Shown: piece by piece, positions 28,073 to 37,667 of the stretch
How positions within the stretch are numbered: the first letter of the stretch is position 1
Layout: every line of letters starts with the position of its first letter
DNA from: an uncultured Polaribacter sp.
GTDB taxonomy: Bacteria > Bacteroidota > Bacteroidia > Flavobacteriales > Flavobacteriaceae
Direction of reading: 5' to 3'
Assembly: GCF_947501385.1 (NCBI RefSeq)
Contig: NZ_CANMVP010000012.1
Coordinates: 62,001 to 126,000 of the forward strand
DNA: 64,000 nucleotides
The notes under the pieces: generated by a model
The model's database searches: none
The model's input: only the letters and a program-made list of their open reading frames with translations
Told to the model about the DNA's origin: nothing
Position numbers and translations under genes: made by a program

Positions 28073-29349
28073 TGTGTGCTAAGAAATTCTTCTTTTTAAT
28101 ATCTTTTTCATTTTTAATGTTTTGTAATTATGGACAAGAAAAAAGAATTTCCTCATTTAAAATCATCGGTAATAAAAAACTAAAAACTTCTTATTTATAC
28201 AAAATACTTTCTACAGAGAGCGGAATCGTTTTAGATTCAGCAACGATAGAAAAAGACATTGTTTTCCTAAAAAGATTGCCCGCAGTAAGTCATGCTTATT
28301 TTGAAGTTAAAAAAGAAAAAGAAAATGTATTTGAAGTACAATTTATCATTCAAGAAAACTTTTCAATCATCCCAGAACTTAACTTTTGGACTACCACCAA
28401 CAAACAATTTGCTTATAAAGTTGGGTTGTATGATTATAATTTTTCAGGAAGAAATATCACGTTAGGGGGTTTTTATCAAAACAACGGATTTGATTCTTAC
28501 GGGATCAATTTTAGAGCACCAAATCTGTTTTCTAAAAAATGGGGTTTGGCAATACATCATCAAAATTGGAAAAGTGAAGAGCCTTTATATTTTGAGAATA
28601 ATTCTGCAAATTACTTATATAATAACATTTCTTTTGAAGTATTGGCGTTGCATCAATTCAATCTAAAAAACAGTATCGATTTTGGTTTAAATATTTTTAG
28701 AGAAAAATATAAATATTTATCAGGAGCTACAAGTCCTTCAGTTCCTCTATTTCTAAATTTAGACAAAGCGCTTTTAAAAATAGTGTATTCTTATAATAGC
28801 TTAAATTATAATTATCAATATGTAAGTGGCTTTAAAAGTGTTTTTTTTGCACAATATGTAATTACAGAAAATGATTTTCAGAATAATTTTTTAATAGCCT
28901 GGAATGATTTTTTCTATTACAAAAGACTCGGTAGTAACGGAAATTGGGCAAATAGATTGCGTTTTGGTTTGGCTTCTAATGAAGAAACGCCTTTTGCTCC
29001 TTTTGCCTTAGATAACAATGTGAATCTGCGTGGTGTGGGTATTTTGGTTGATAGAGGCACTGGAAGTTTTGTGTTAAATACAGAGTACAGACATACCGTT
29101 TATGATAAAAATTGGTTGGCAATTCAAACAAATGTTTTTTCTGATATTGGTTCTTGGCGAAATCCTGGAGGCGAATTATCTGATTTTTTTCAAAATAAAA
29201 ATCTTAGAATTTACAGCGGATTTGGCTTGCGTTTTATCAGTAAAAAAATATACAATGCCACTTTTAGAATCGATTATGGCTTTAGTGTTTTAAACCAGAA
29301 AAACAATTCTAAAGGCGGCTTTGTTTTTGGAATTGGGCAGTATTTTTAA
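28072..29349 (+). CDS. Omp85/BamA-like outer-membrane protein with POTRA domain
   Basis: A 425-residue protein: signal peptide (1-21, ending NYG), one POTRA-like domain (about 24-100, KIIGNKKLKTSYLYKIL...LPAVSHAYFEV), then a beta-barrel ending GGFVFGIGQYF. It is shorter than BamA or TamA and has a single POTRA. The start at 28072 is chosen over an in-frame ATG 42 bases upstream because it has a signal peptide and overlaps the upstream stop (TAATG). A role in translocating or anchoring the coupled lipoprotein is speculative. Confidence 0.78.
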   Translation: MCAKKFFFLISFSFLMFCNYGQEKRISSFKIIGNKKLKTSYLYKILSTESGIVLDSATIEKDIVFLKRLPAVSHAYFEVKKEKENVFEVQFIIQENFSIIPELNFWTTTNKQFAYKVGLYDYNFSGRNITLGGFYQNNGFDSYGINFRAPNLFSKKWGLAIHHQNWKSEEPLYFENNSANYLYNNISFEVLALHQFNLKNSIDFGLNIFREKYKYLSGATSPSVPLFLNLDKALLKIVYSYNSLNYNYQYVSGFKSVFFAQYVITENDFQNNFLIAWNDFFYYKRLGSNGNWANRLRFGLASNEETPFAPFALDNNVNLRGVGILVDRGTGSFVLNTEYRHTVYDKNWLAIQTNVFSDIGSWRNPGGELSDFFQNKNLRIYSGFGLRFISKKIYNATFRIDYGFSVLNQKNNSKGGFVFGIGQYF

Positions 29350-29360
29350 AACTATTTTTT

Positions 29361-32300
29361 TTAGGCTGTTATGATAACTAAATCTTCAGAATTCACCATA
29401 ATTCCAGCTTTTAAAACAATCTTGTTGATTGTTGTATTTTCTGTTGCCGTAATGGTGGTTTCCATTTTCATAGCTTCAATGATAAATAAAGGTTGATTTT
29501 TAGCTACTTTTTCACCATTTTTCACCAAAACAGCAGATAACATTCCTTGCAGAGGTGCACCAATTTCTTTTGCATTCGATTTGTCTGCTTTTAAATGTTC
29601 CACCTTATCAACTTTAATAGATGCATCTTTAATTTGCACAGATCTGCTTTGACCGTTTACTTTAAAATAAACGGTAACCATTCCGTTTTCTTTAGCTTCT
29701 CCAATAGAATCTAATGTAATTAAAAGTGTTTTTCCTTTGTCTAAATCAACAATAATTTCTTCTCCTCTTTCCATACCATAAAAGAAATTCTTGGTAGGCA
29801 AGTTCATCAAATTATCATATTTAATATGTTTATTAAAAGCATCTGTAAATACTTTTGGATATAATTTATAGGATAGGAAATCTGTAAAATCAATGGCTCT
29901 TCCTAAATCGTTCTCGAAAATCTGCTTAAATTCCTTGTATTCTTTATCAAAATCAACTGGTGCTAAATGTGCATTTGGTCTGTCTGTATAAGATTTTTCA
30001 TCCTTTAAAATTAATTTTTGAAGATCTTTGGGAAAACCACCAACGGGCTGTCCTAAATCTCCTTTAAAAAAACTCACAACAGATTGTGGAAAAGAAATGG
30101 TATCTCCACGCTCCAACACATCTTGTACCGTTAAATTATTACTGACTAAATATTGTGCCATGTCGCCAACAACTTTAGAACTCGGCGTTACTTTAACAAT
30201 GTCTCCAAAAAGTAGGTTTACATCTCTGTACATTTTGGTAATTTCATAAAAACGATCTTCCAATCCTAAGGCTTCTGCTTGCGGTTTTAAATTTGAATAT
30301 TGTCCACCAGGAATTTCATGTTTAAAAACTTCACCAGAACCTGCTTTTAAACCAGATTCAAACGGATAATAATATTCTCTTACAGATTCCCAGTAGTTAG
30401 AATATTCATTAAGAGAATCTGTGTTCATGGGGTTTTCTCTTTCGTGAAATTTCAACATTTCTACCATCGAATTAAAATTCGGTTGCGAGGTTAAGCCAGA
30501 CAAACCACCCAAAGCAACATCTAAAACATCTACACCCGCTTCAATGGCTTTTAAATAAGTTGCAGATTGAATGGATGAAGTATCATGTGTATGCAAATGA
30601 ATTGGAATGTTTACTTCTTGTTTTAATGCGCTAATCAATTCGAACGCTGCATAGGGTTTTAATAAACCAGCCATATCTTTAATGGCTAAAATATGCGCTC
30701 CCGCATTTTCGATATCTTTTGCTAATCTGGTATAATATTTTAGATTGTACTTTGTGTTCTTCGGATCTAATAAATCGCCAGTATAACAAATGGCACCTTC
30801 TGCCAAACCTTTGGTTTTTGTTCTTACATGTTCTATGCAAGGTGCTAATGATTTCATCCAATTTAAAGAATCGAAAATTCTAAAAATATCGATGCCATTT
30901 TCCCAAGAGGAAACTACAAATTTTTCAATTAAATTATCGGGATATGCTGTGTACCCAACTCCGTTAGAACCTCTAATTAACATTTGCAACAACACGTTTG
31001 GCATTGCTTTTCGAAGCAATCGCAAACGTTCCCAAGGATTTTCTTGTAAAAAGCGCATGCAAACGTCAAAAGTAGCGCCACCCCAAACTTCCATACTAAA
31101 AATTTCAGGATTGTTTTTGGTATATCCTTCGGCAACTTTTAGCATGTCGTACGTTCTCATTCTAGTGGCCAGTAAACTTTGATGCGCATCTCGCATTGTA
31201 GTATCTGTAAAATGTACTTTTTTCTCTGCTTTTAACCATTCAGAAAATTTTTCTGGTCCTAGTTTTGTTAACAAATCTTTGGTGCCTTCTGGATGTGGAA
31301 TATTTGTAATAACTTTCGGTACTTTTGGTTTGATAAATATTTTTGTCGAATCAGTTTTTTTAACATCGCTATTTCCGTTTACAATAACATCACCCAAATA
31401 CGTAACTAATTTTGTTGCTCTATTTCTAGGTGCTTTAAAAATAAATAAATCTGGATTTTCTTTTATAAAGTTAACAGTTACTTCTCCTTTTCTAAAAGTT
31501 TCATGTTTTAAAATATTGTCTAAAAATAGCATGTTTGTTTTTACACCTCTAATTCTAAACTCAGCCAACGCTCTTCTAATTTTTCTACAAGCACCATCTA
31601 AGGTTCTACTATTTGCAGTAACTTTTACCAGCATAGAATCGAAAAAAGGAGAAATGGTAACGCCTTGATAGACACTTCCAGCATCTAAACGAATACCAAA
31701 CCCAGAGGCACTTCTGTAGGTAGAAATGGTTCCGTAATCTGGTTTAAAATCATTTTGAGGGTCTTCTGTGGTTACTCTACATTGTAACGCATATCCATTA
31801 ATTTGAATGCTTTCTTGATTCGGAATCTTTATTTGTTGATCGTCTAATTGATAGCCACCCGCAATAAATAATTGGGTCTTTACTAAATCTATATTTGTGA
31901 TGACTTCTGTAACCGTATGCTCTACTTGAATTCTTGGATTTACTTCAATAAAATAAATGCTGTCATCATCATCCACCAAAAACTCTACAGTACCAATATT
32001 ATTATAGTTTACTGCTTTACAAATTTTAATAGCATGGTTGTAAAGGGCATTTTTTGTTTGTTGTTCCAATCCAAAAGAAGGTGCAAATTCGATTACTTTT
32101 TGATAGCGACGTTGTACAGAACAATCGCGCTCAAATAAGTGCACAATATTCCCGAAATTATCGGCAACAATTTGAATTTCTATATGTTTTGGATTTTCTA
32201 CAAATTTTTCTAGAAAAACAGTGTCATCACCAAAAGCATTTAACGCTTCTCTTTTACTTTCATTAAAAGCACTTTGCAACTCTTCTGGTTTTCTAATTAC

Positions 32301-32813
32301 TCTCATGCCACGTCCACCACCACCAGAAGCGGCTTTTAACATCACAGGGTATCCAATTATTTGGGCTTCGCTTAATGCCGTTTCAATGGAATCTAACGAT
32401 TTTGTGTTACTCTGAATAATAGGAATATGATTATCTACAGCTACTTTTTTTGCCGTTATTTTATCGCCCAAAGCTTTTAAGACACTTACTTTAGGTCCAA
32501 TAAAAATAAGATTATTTTCTTTACATTTTCTAGCGAATTCTGCATTTTCAGATAAAAAACCATAACCAGGGTGAATGGCATCTGCACCACATTCTAAAGC
32601 GACTCTTATAATTTCGTCACTATTTAAATAAGGTTTTAGAGGTTCTTTGTCTTCACCAATTTGATAAGATTCATCTGCTTTGTATCTGTGCAGAGAATAT
32701 CTGTCTTCAAAAGTATAAATTCCTACAGTCTGCACACTAATTTCTGTACATGCTCTAAAAATTCTAATAGCAATTTCACCTCGGTTAGCTACCAATACTT
32801 TTTTAATTTTCAT
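29361..32813 (-). CDS. pyc: pyruvate carboxylase
   Basis: A full-length 1150-residue enzyme making oxaloacetate from pyruvate and bicarbonate with ATP. Domains in order: biotin carboxylase (about 1-460, with KAASGGGGRGMR and EVNPRIQVEHTVTE), carboxyltransferase (about 540-810, with TTMRDAHQSLLATRMR and GGATFDVCMRFL), the allosteric/PC linker, and the C-terminal biotin carrier domain with the biotinylated Lys in EAMKME. The ATG is in the usual place (KKVLVANRGEIAIRIFRA). Monocistronic. It supplies the TCA cycle during growth on C3 substrates. Confidence 0.96.
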   Translation of the reverse strand: MKIKKVLVANRGEIAIRIFRACTEISVQTVGIYTFEDRYSLHRYKADESYQIGEDKEPLKPYLNSDEIIRVALECGADAIHPGYGFLSENAEFARKCKENNLIFIGPKVSVLKALGDKITAKKVAVDNHIPIIQSNTKSLDSIETALSEAQIIGYPVMLKAASGGGGRGMRVIRKPEELQSAFNESKREALNAFGDDTVFLEKFVENPKHIEIQIVADNFGNIVHLFERDCSVQRRYQKVIEFAPSFGLEQQTKNALYNHAIKICKAVNYNNIGTVEFLVDDDDSIYFIEVNPRIQVEHTVTEVITNIDLVKTQLFIAGGYQLDDQQIKIPNQESIQINGYALQCRVTTEDPQNDFKPDYGTISTYRSASGFGIRLDAGSVYQGVTISPFFDSMLVKVTANSRTLDGACRKIRRALAEFRIRGVKTNMLFLDNILKHETFRKGEVTVNFIKENPDLFIFKAPRNRATKLVTYLGDVIVNGNSDVKKTDSTKIFIKPKVPKVITNIPHPEGTKDLLTKLGPEKFSEWLKAEKKVHFTDTTMRDAHQSLLATRMRTYDMLKVAEGYTKNNPEIFSMEVWGGATFDVCMRFLQENPWERLRLLRKAMPNVLLQMLIRGSNGVGYTAYPDNLIEKFVVSSWENGIDIFRIFDSLNWMKSLAPCIEHVRTKTKGLAEGAICYTGDLLDPKNTKYNLKYYTRLAKDIENAGAHILAIKDMAGLLKPYAAFELISALKQEVNIPIHLHTHDTSSIQSATYLKAIEAGVDVLDVALGGLSGLTSQPNFNSMVEMLKFHERENPMNTDSLNEYSNYWESVREYYYPFESGLKAGSGEVFKHEIPGGQYSNLKPQAEALGLEDRFYEITKMYRDVNLLFGDIVKVTPSSKVVGDMAQYLVSNNLTVQDVLERGDTISFPQSVVSFFKGDLGQPVGGFPKDLQKLILKDEKSYTDRPNAHLAPVDFDKEYKEFKQIFENDLGRAIDFTDFLSYKLYPKVFTDAFNKHIKYDNLMNLPTKNFFYGMERGEEIIVDLDKGKTLLITLDSIGEAKENGMVTVYFKVNGQSRSVQIKDASIKVDKVEHLKADKSNAKEIGAPLQGMLSAVLVKNGEKVAKNQPLFIIEAMKMETTITATENTTINKIVLKAGIMVNSEDLVIITA

Positions 32814-32955
32814 CGATAATAATTTTTATGGTTGATTTTTTTCCTAAAGATAGTTAGCGAAATCGAAATAGGTCAAAAAAAATAAAAAGATTTTTACAAA
32901 CGTTTACATTTTATTTGAGAATAATTAATAATTGGCTTATTTTCACAAGAAAAAG

Positions 32956-33684
32956 ATGCGAACATTTGCAATAGGAGATATCCATGGAGGTTTAAAAGCC
33001 TTGCTTCAAGTTTTAAAGAGTATAGAAGTAACAGAAGAAGATACCTTAATTTTTGTGGGAGATTATGTTGATGGCTGGAGTGAATCTGCTCAGGTTATTC
33101 AATTTTTAATCGATTTATCAGAGAAAATAAATTGTATTTTTATAAAAGGAAATCATGATGTTTGGTGTCAAGATTGGTTAAAAACTGCGAATGTAAACCC
33201 TACTTGGTTTATGCATGGAGGGAAAGAAACAATAGCTAGTTATGATGGATTTACCAAAAAGGAAAAAAAGAAACATTTGACTTTTTTCAAAAACATGCCG
33301 TTGTATCATTTAGATAAAGATAACAGGTTGTTTTTACATGCGGGTTTTACTTCTATGCATGGTGTCGCAAGAGAAGTTTTCAAAGAAAATTTTTATTTTG
33401 ATAGAACTTTATGGGAAATGGCATTGTCTATCGATAAAAATATAGACAAAGAAAGCTCAAGTTACCCTAAAAGATTACAGCACTATGATGAAATCTATAT
33501 AGGTCATACTCCTACAACCAACTTCGGAGAAACCGTACCTATGAATGCTGTTAATATATGGAATATTGATACTGGCGCAGCTTTTAAAGGAAAAATTACA
33601 GCAATAAATATTGATACAAAAGCATATTTTCAAAGTGATTTCTTGCCAGATTTATACCCAAATGAAAAAGGGAGGAATAAGTAG
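32956..33684 (+). CDS. PPP-type metallophosphoesterase (serine/threonine phosphatase-like)
   Basis: A 242-residue calcineurin-like phosphoesterase with the metal motifs GDIHGG, GDYVDG and GNHDVW in order, then HAGF and IGHTPT for the remaining His ligands. It resembles bacterial PrpA/ApaH-type phosphatases; the substrate is unknown. The ATG at 32956 is chosen because an in-frame TTG upstream (32932) would add residues before the usual MRTFAIGDIHGG start. It is divergent from pyc. Confidence 0.85.
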   Translation: MRTFAIGDIHGGLKALLQVLKSIEVTEEDTLIFVGDYVDGWSESAQVIQFLIDLSEKINCIFIKGNHDVWCQDWLKTANVNPTWFMHGGKETIASYDGFTKKEKKKHLTFFKNMPLYHLDKDNRLFLHAGFTSMHGVAREVFKENFYFDRTLWEMALSIDKNIDKESSSYPKRLQHYDEIYIGHTPTTNFGETVPMNAVNIWNIDTGAAFKGKITAINIDTKAYFQSDFLPDLYPNEKGRNK

Positions 33685-33736
33685 TTTTCATATCAGAAAA
33701 AATCTATTTATGCGTCTCTACGAAGGAAGTATGACT

Positions 33737-33790
33737 GAAGTAATCTCTATATTAAAATAACATATATTCTTTTTACTAAGAGATTGCTTC
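33737..33790. repeat. inverted repeat GAAGTAATCTCT / AGAGATTGCTTC
   Basis: Arms 33737-33748 and 33779-33790 match at 11 of 12 positions; the sequence continues into GTGCCTCGCAATGAGGC, a further small palindrome (33791-33807). It separates convergent genes and may act as terminator for either. Confidence 0.5.
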
Positions 33791-33821
33791 GTGCCTCGCA
33801 ATGAGGCAATCTGAAAAAAGT

Positions 33822-34706
33822 CTATTTTTTACTTAAAGGATACAATTCTTGTTGAAAAAAGCCCTTCGGAAAATCTTCATCACCATTAAAACCTAATTCA
33901 ATATCTCTTCCAGAATACGGAATATAATTGGTTTTAAACAAATAATCCCAAATACTTAAGGTCAAACCAAAGTTTACACCATATCTGCTATCTTCTGGTA
34001 ATTCTTTCGAATGATGCCAAATATGCATTCTAGGATTGTTTAAAATGTATTTTAACCAACCATAATCCCAATTGATATTGGCGTGATTTAAATGTCCAAT
34101 GGTAATATTAAAGAAATGTACAACAGCAATATCTTGCGCAGAAAAGCCACCTATAATTGCCAATGGTATGTATCTTAAAGAATTATAAACTATGGGTTCC
34201 ATCCAATGATAACGCAAGTGTGCAGCAAAACCCATTTGTTTTACAGAGTGATGTACTTTGTGAAAATTCCAAAGAAATTCGAATCGGTGTAACAATCTAT
34301 GTGTCCACCATTGCGTAAAATCTACCACTATAAAAAAGAGGAAAATTCTTGCAAAAAAGGGTAAGGAATTAATTTCTAACAATTGAAAATTTGAAACGGA
34401 TAAGTCTACAAACCCAAGAATATCATTAAAGACTTCTTCTGCTGAATTTGATAAGGCGATGAGCACAATTAGGTTCAACAAAAAGAAATTAAAAAACATA
34501 TAAAAAGTGTCTAACCAAAAGTCTTTTCGAAACAAAGATTGATTTTTACGCCAAGGGAAAATAGCCTCCAAACCCCAAACGACTAATGAAATAATAATCA
34601 AACCATAAAAATAATTCTCCCAGTTCAATTCCATCAAAACAGATTTTTTGATGTAATTCCAATAATCGGAATAGGAGTTTTTTATGAGTTCTATGTATTT
34701 GTTCAT
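33822..34706 (-). CDS. sterol desaturase / fatty acid hydroxylase family protein
   Basis: A 294-residue membrane-bound diiron enzyme of the FA_hydroxylase family. His clusters are visible as HRLLHRFEFLWNFHKVHHS and HIWHHSKE, with four or five hydrophobic segments. It would hydroxylate or desaturate a lipid. The ATG at 34706 is preferred over an in-frame TTG at 34724. It is the last same-strand gene after the arsenosugar-type cluster; a palindrome separates it from the phosphorylase gene, so membership is uncertain. Confidence 0.85.
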   Translation of the reverse strand: MNKYIELIKNSYSDYWNYIKKSVLMELNWENYFYGLIIISLVVWGLEAIFPWRKNQSLFRKDFWLDTFYMFFNFFLLNLIVLIALSNSAEEVFNDILGFVDLSVSNFQLLEINSLPFFARIFLFFIVVDFTQWWTHRLLHRFEFLWNFHKVHHSVKQMGFAAHLRYHWMEPIVYNSLRYIPLAIIGGFSAQDIAVVHFFNITIGHLNHANINWDYGWLKYILNNPRMHIWHHSKELPEDSRYGVNFGLTLSIWDYLFKTNYIPYSGRDIELGFNGDEDFPKGFFQQELYPLSKK

Positions 34707-34721
34707 GCTATCTATTTTTAA

Positions 34722-34741
34722 CAAGGGAGCGTGCTCCCTTG
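34722..34741. repeat. 9-bp perfect palindrome between punA-like gene and hydroxylase
   Basis: CAAGGGAGC-GT-GCTCCCTTG. On the minus strand it follows the phosphorylase gene and is trailed by TTAAAAA, not a clean U-tract. It could be an attenuator or processing hairpin. Confidence 0.5.
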
Positions 34742-34756
34742 CTAAGTTAGGTTTTA

Positions 34757-35572
34757 TTATATTACCTTAATCACTTCCTTAAAAAGTGTAATCATTTTTG
34801 GTTCCGCCTTCCCAGCAATGGCAATAATTTCTGCAATATTTACAGGTTGTAAATTTTTAGGATCACATTCATCTGTTAGTACAGAAATGGCAGCACAGGG
34901 TAAGTTGAGTTGTTTGGCAACAATCACTTCAGGCACGGTGCTCATGCCAACCGCATCGGTCTCTAAAATTTGTAACATTCTATATTCTGATCTGGTTTCT
35001 AATTGCGGCCCTAAAACACTTGTATACACACCTTGGTGCAATTGTATTTTGTGTTCTTGAGCAATTAAATTCAGTTTTGTATTCAATGTTTTTGAATAGG
35101 GTGCTAACATATCAACAAAAATATTACCGAAATTATTGGCGCCGTTAAAAGCCAAAGGAGAACTTCCTTGTAAGTTGATATGATCTTCAATTAACATCAA
35201 ATCTCCTTTTTTATACTCTAAGTTTATGGCACCAGCAGCGTTAGAAATTAGTAAGTTTTTAATTCCTAAACCGTGCATTGTTCTAATTCCGTAAGTAACC
35301 TCCCATGCATTGTAACCTTCATATAAATGAAAACGGCCAGCCATGACCAATACTTTTTTACCAGACAATTCGCCATAAATTAATTTTCCTGAGTGAAATT
35401 CTACCGTTGCCACTGGAAAATGCGGAATGTCTGCATATAAGATTTCTTTTTCAATAGAAATTTCGTCTACTAATTTCCCCAAACCTGTTCCTAACACAAT
35501 GCCTACTTCAGGATTTGCAATTCCTTTTGATGTTAAAAAATAGATGGTTTCTTGTAACTGTTGTTGCTTCAT
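34757..35572 (-). CDS. purine nucleoside phosphorylase (trimeric PNP type)
   Basis: A 271-residue PNP/MTAP-family enzyme cleaving purine nucleosides with phosphate to base and ribose-1-phosphate. Motifs are GTGLGKLVDEI (28-38), GRFHLYEGY, NAAGAINLEYKKGD and VGMSTVPEVIVAKQ. In this place, downstream of arsM, arsS and a sugar-transferase-like gene, it could remove adenine from the 5'-deoxy-5'-dimethylarsinoyl-adenosine made by ArsS (inference). Ordinary purine salvage is the alternative. Confidence 0.9.
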   Translation of the reverse strand: MKQQQLQETIYFLTSKGIANPEVGIVLGTGLGKLVDEISIEKEILYADIPHFPVATVEFHSGKLIYGELSGKKVLVMAGRFHLYEGYNAWEVTYGIRTMHGLGIKNLLISNAAGAINLEYKKGDLMLIEDHINLQGSSPLAFNGANNFGNIFVDMLAPYSKTLNTKLNLIAQEHKIQLHQGVYTSVLGPQLETRSEYRMLQILETDAVGMSTVPEVIVAKQLNLPCAAISVLTDECDPKNLQPVNIAEIIAIAGKAEPKMITLFKEVIKVI

Positions 35573-35620
35573 GTATGCTGAATTTACTTGTGCCGAAGTT
35601 TTGTCAGCAGCTAGTATTTA

Positions 35621-36322
35621 TTATTGAATTACTAGTTTTTGTGTTTTCGATTTTCCATCAATATTTATTTTAATCAGATAAATTCCTTTGTGAAAAGAAG
35701 AAATATCAATTACTTCTTCTGTTACATTAGATTGATGAAAAACTTGTGTTCCTAAAACATTAAAAATACGAATTTCAGCAACAAGAGCCTCTGTATTTGA
35801 AAAATGAATTTTGTCTTTTGCAGGATTTGGATACATGCTAATTTTATTAAAAACAGTATGCTCCAAAGATAAAACAGCACAAGTGTTACTGTTAAAAGGT
35901 GTGATAGATCCAAAATCCCAAAAAGCATTAAATTGAAGGCAATAAAAGAAAACCGTATCAAATTTTGTAATGTCTTTACCCGTAGGAATTGCCGTTGTAA
36001 AAGTTTGTGCACCGCTCGAACTGATCATTCCGAATTGAAAATTCTCTAAATTACTAATTAAAGAACTTCTTAATTCAGCATCCGTTTTTCCTTCAGAATT
36101 CACCAAATAAGCTCTTACATCTGGGCCAGAGGCAGTATTAAAATTGCTTCCTAAATTTAAAGTAACCGTATTGTTTGTATTTAAAGTTACAGAAACATCA
36201 CCTGTAACATTATAAGAAGCGGTAGTTGTATTGTTACCAAAATCGGTGGCATTTTCTGAGCATTGTGCAGTAATTTGCAAGAAAATTAGCGTAAAAAAGA
36301 AGGAAAGTAATGTTGTTTTCAT
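35621..36322 (-). CDS. DM13-like domain protein with T9SS type A sorting signal
   Basis: A 233-residue secreted protein: signal peptide (1-19, ending ITAQ), a DM13-like domain (about 40-145; VTLNLGSNFNTASGPDVRAYLV) and a C-terminal type A T9SS domain (about 155-233; SMYPNPAKDKI ... HKGIYLIKI ... KTQKLVIQ). DM13 domains are proposed redox or electron-transfer modules. It sits 6 bases after the TIGR04282 gene in the arsenosugar-type operon, which is unexpected for a cell-surface protein. Confidence 0.82.
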   Translation of the reverse strand: MKTTLLSFFFTLIFLQITAQCSENATDFGNNTTTASYNVTGDVSVTLNTNNTVTLNLGSNFNTASGPDVRAYLVNSEGKTDAELRSSLISNLENFQFGMISSSGAQTFTTAIPTGKDITKFDTVFFYCLQFNAFWDFGSITPFNSNTCAVLSLEHTVFNKISMYPNPAKDKIHFSNTEALVAEIRIFNVLGTQVFHQSNVTEEVIDISSFHKGIYLIKINIDGKSKTQKLVIQ

Positions 36323-36328
36323 AGTTAA

Positions 36329-36955
36329 TTATTTAGCGTTGATAAACAAATTCATGATTTCTGGGATCTCTAAAATATCGGTATATACATCTATGTCGTT
36401 TTTAACAGCTAATAATTTCACTTTTTTATCTTTTAAATCTGTTAGCGTATCTTTTTGAACCGTTGCTGTTCCCCATTCTTTATTTTTAAAAACTTTTTCT
36501 TGTAGAGATTTCATGCCTAACAAATAATAACCACCATCTTCTGCGGGTCCCATTACAACATCATTGGTTTCTAATTCTTGAAACCCTTTTTCTATATTTT
36601 CTGAAGTTAAATCGTACAAATCGCTACCAATAATCATCACTTTTTTATAGCCTTCATTAAAACCGTTTTGAAATGCATTTAACATTCTAATGCCTAAATC
36701 TTCGCCTTCTTGCTGGTGTTTTTGATAGATTTTTTCACTCCAAATATCATTTTCTCTAATTTTTACAGAATAATAAACGGCTTTGTCAGAAGAGACTTTA
36801 GAAGATATATCACGCGTTTTTTCTAATAAAAATTTATAGATTTCTAAAGCAGTTTTATCACCAACAGTTTTTGCCAAACGTGTTTTTGCTTTGCCTAATT
36901 CTGGATTTCTAGTGAAGATTAAAAGTAAATTTTTGTTGTTTGATTTTTCTTTCAT
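36329..36955 (-). CDS. TIGR04282-type transferase (rSAM/selenodomain, arsenosugar-associated)
   Basis: A 208-residue CofC/GT2-like nucleotidyl- or glycosyltransferase, the group annotated as transferase 1 of the rSAM/selenodomain system and later linked to arsenosugar synthesis. It has IFTRNPELGKAKTRLAKTVG near the N-terminus, IIGSDLYDL mid-domain and GPAEDGGYYLLGMK as substrate loop. It is a candidate for moving the dimethylarsinoyl-ribose onto another molecule. Direct evidence is lacking; the assignment rests on family plus neighbours. Confidence 0.85.
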   Translation of the reverse strand: MKEKSNNKNLLLIFTRNPELGKAKTRLAKTVGDKTALEIYKFLLEKTRDISSKVSSDKAVYYSVKIRENDIWSEKIYQKHQQEGEDLGIRMLNAFQNGFNEGYKKVMIIGSDLYDLTSENIEKGFQELETNDVVMGPAEDGGYYLLGMKSLQEKVFKNKEWGTATVQKDTLTDLKDKKVKLLAVKNDIDVYTDILEIPEIMNLFINAK

Positions 36956-36991
36956 TTAGAAAATATATGCTATTTGAGTAATAAAAGTTTT

Positions 36992-37036
36992 ACCACATAT
37001 TTCACATAGTCTATGTTTTCTATATACCTATGTGGT
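36992..37036. repeat. hairpin ACCACATA...TATGTGGT
   Basis: Outer arms 36992-36999 and 37029-37036, with an inner CATAG/CTATG pairing. It occupies the 196-base gap between the rhodanese and TIGR04282 genes. Confidence 0.5.
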
Positions 37037-37151
37037 ATTCTTATTCCTTATTTTAAGATGTTGAATTATATTTGTTGTCTTATTAATTCCTGAAAATATT
37101 TATTTTGTAACTCTAATCACTGGAAACTGCAACTGCTTACTGCCAACTTTT

Positions 37152-37643
37152 TCAATAAACTTTCTCCCCTTTTTTCAACCATTTGCTCCAGTTTTTACTA
37201 AAAGCATGTACTTTTTCTGTTGAGTTTCCTAAGGTGTCAACCACTTGAAAATTGTTGTTTTTCCATTCAAAAATACCACCATATAAATTATAGACATTGG
37301 TATACCCTTCTTGAATTAATTTATGTGAAACTGTTTCAGAACGAATTCCCAAAGAACAATAAACTACAATTTTTGCATCTTTATCTTTTGGTAATATTTG
37401 TAATGTTTCTTTCAATTTAAAATGATCATAGCCAACTAAAACGGCTTCTTTTAAATGACTTACTTTAAATTCTTTTTCCTCTCTAGCGTCTAATAATATT
37501 GCTTTGGTTTTTGGTAAAGCTAGCGTTTGCACAGACATATATGGAACGTTTCTCTTGTTCCATTTGTTCAACAATTTATCTAATTTCTTTTGCGCAGAAA
37601 CTGTGGAGCTTATTAGTAAAAAAAGTATGAATATTTTCTTCAT
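37152..37643 (-). CDS. exported rhodanese-domain protein
   Basis: A 163-residue protein with signal peptide (1-17, ending VSA) and one rhodanese domain (about 35-140). The active-site loop is VVYCSLGIRSETV with the catalytic Cys present. As an exported rhodanese it may handle sulfur or arsenic-bound thiols in the periplasm. It lies 24 bases after the ArsM gene stop and belongs to the arsenosugar-type cluster. Confidence 0.85.
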   Translation of the reverse strand: MKKIFILFLLISSTVSAQKKLDKLLNKWNKRNVPYMSVQTLALPKTKAILLDAREEKEFKVSHLKEAVLVGYDHFKLKETLQILPKDKDAKIVVYCSLGIRSETVSHKLIQEGYTNVYNLYGGIFEWKNNNFQVVDTLGNSTEKVHAFSKNWSKWLKKGEKVY

Positions 37644-37667
37644 AATTTATAAGTTAAGAACTAAATA

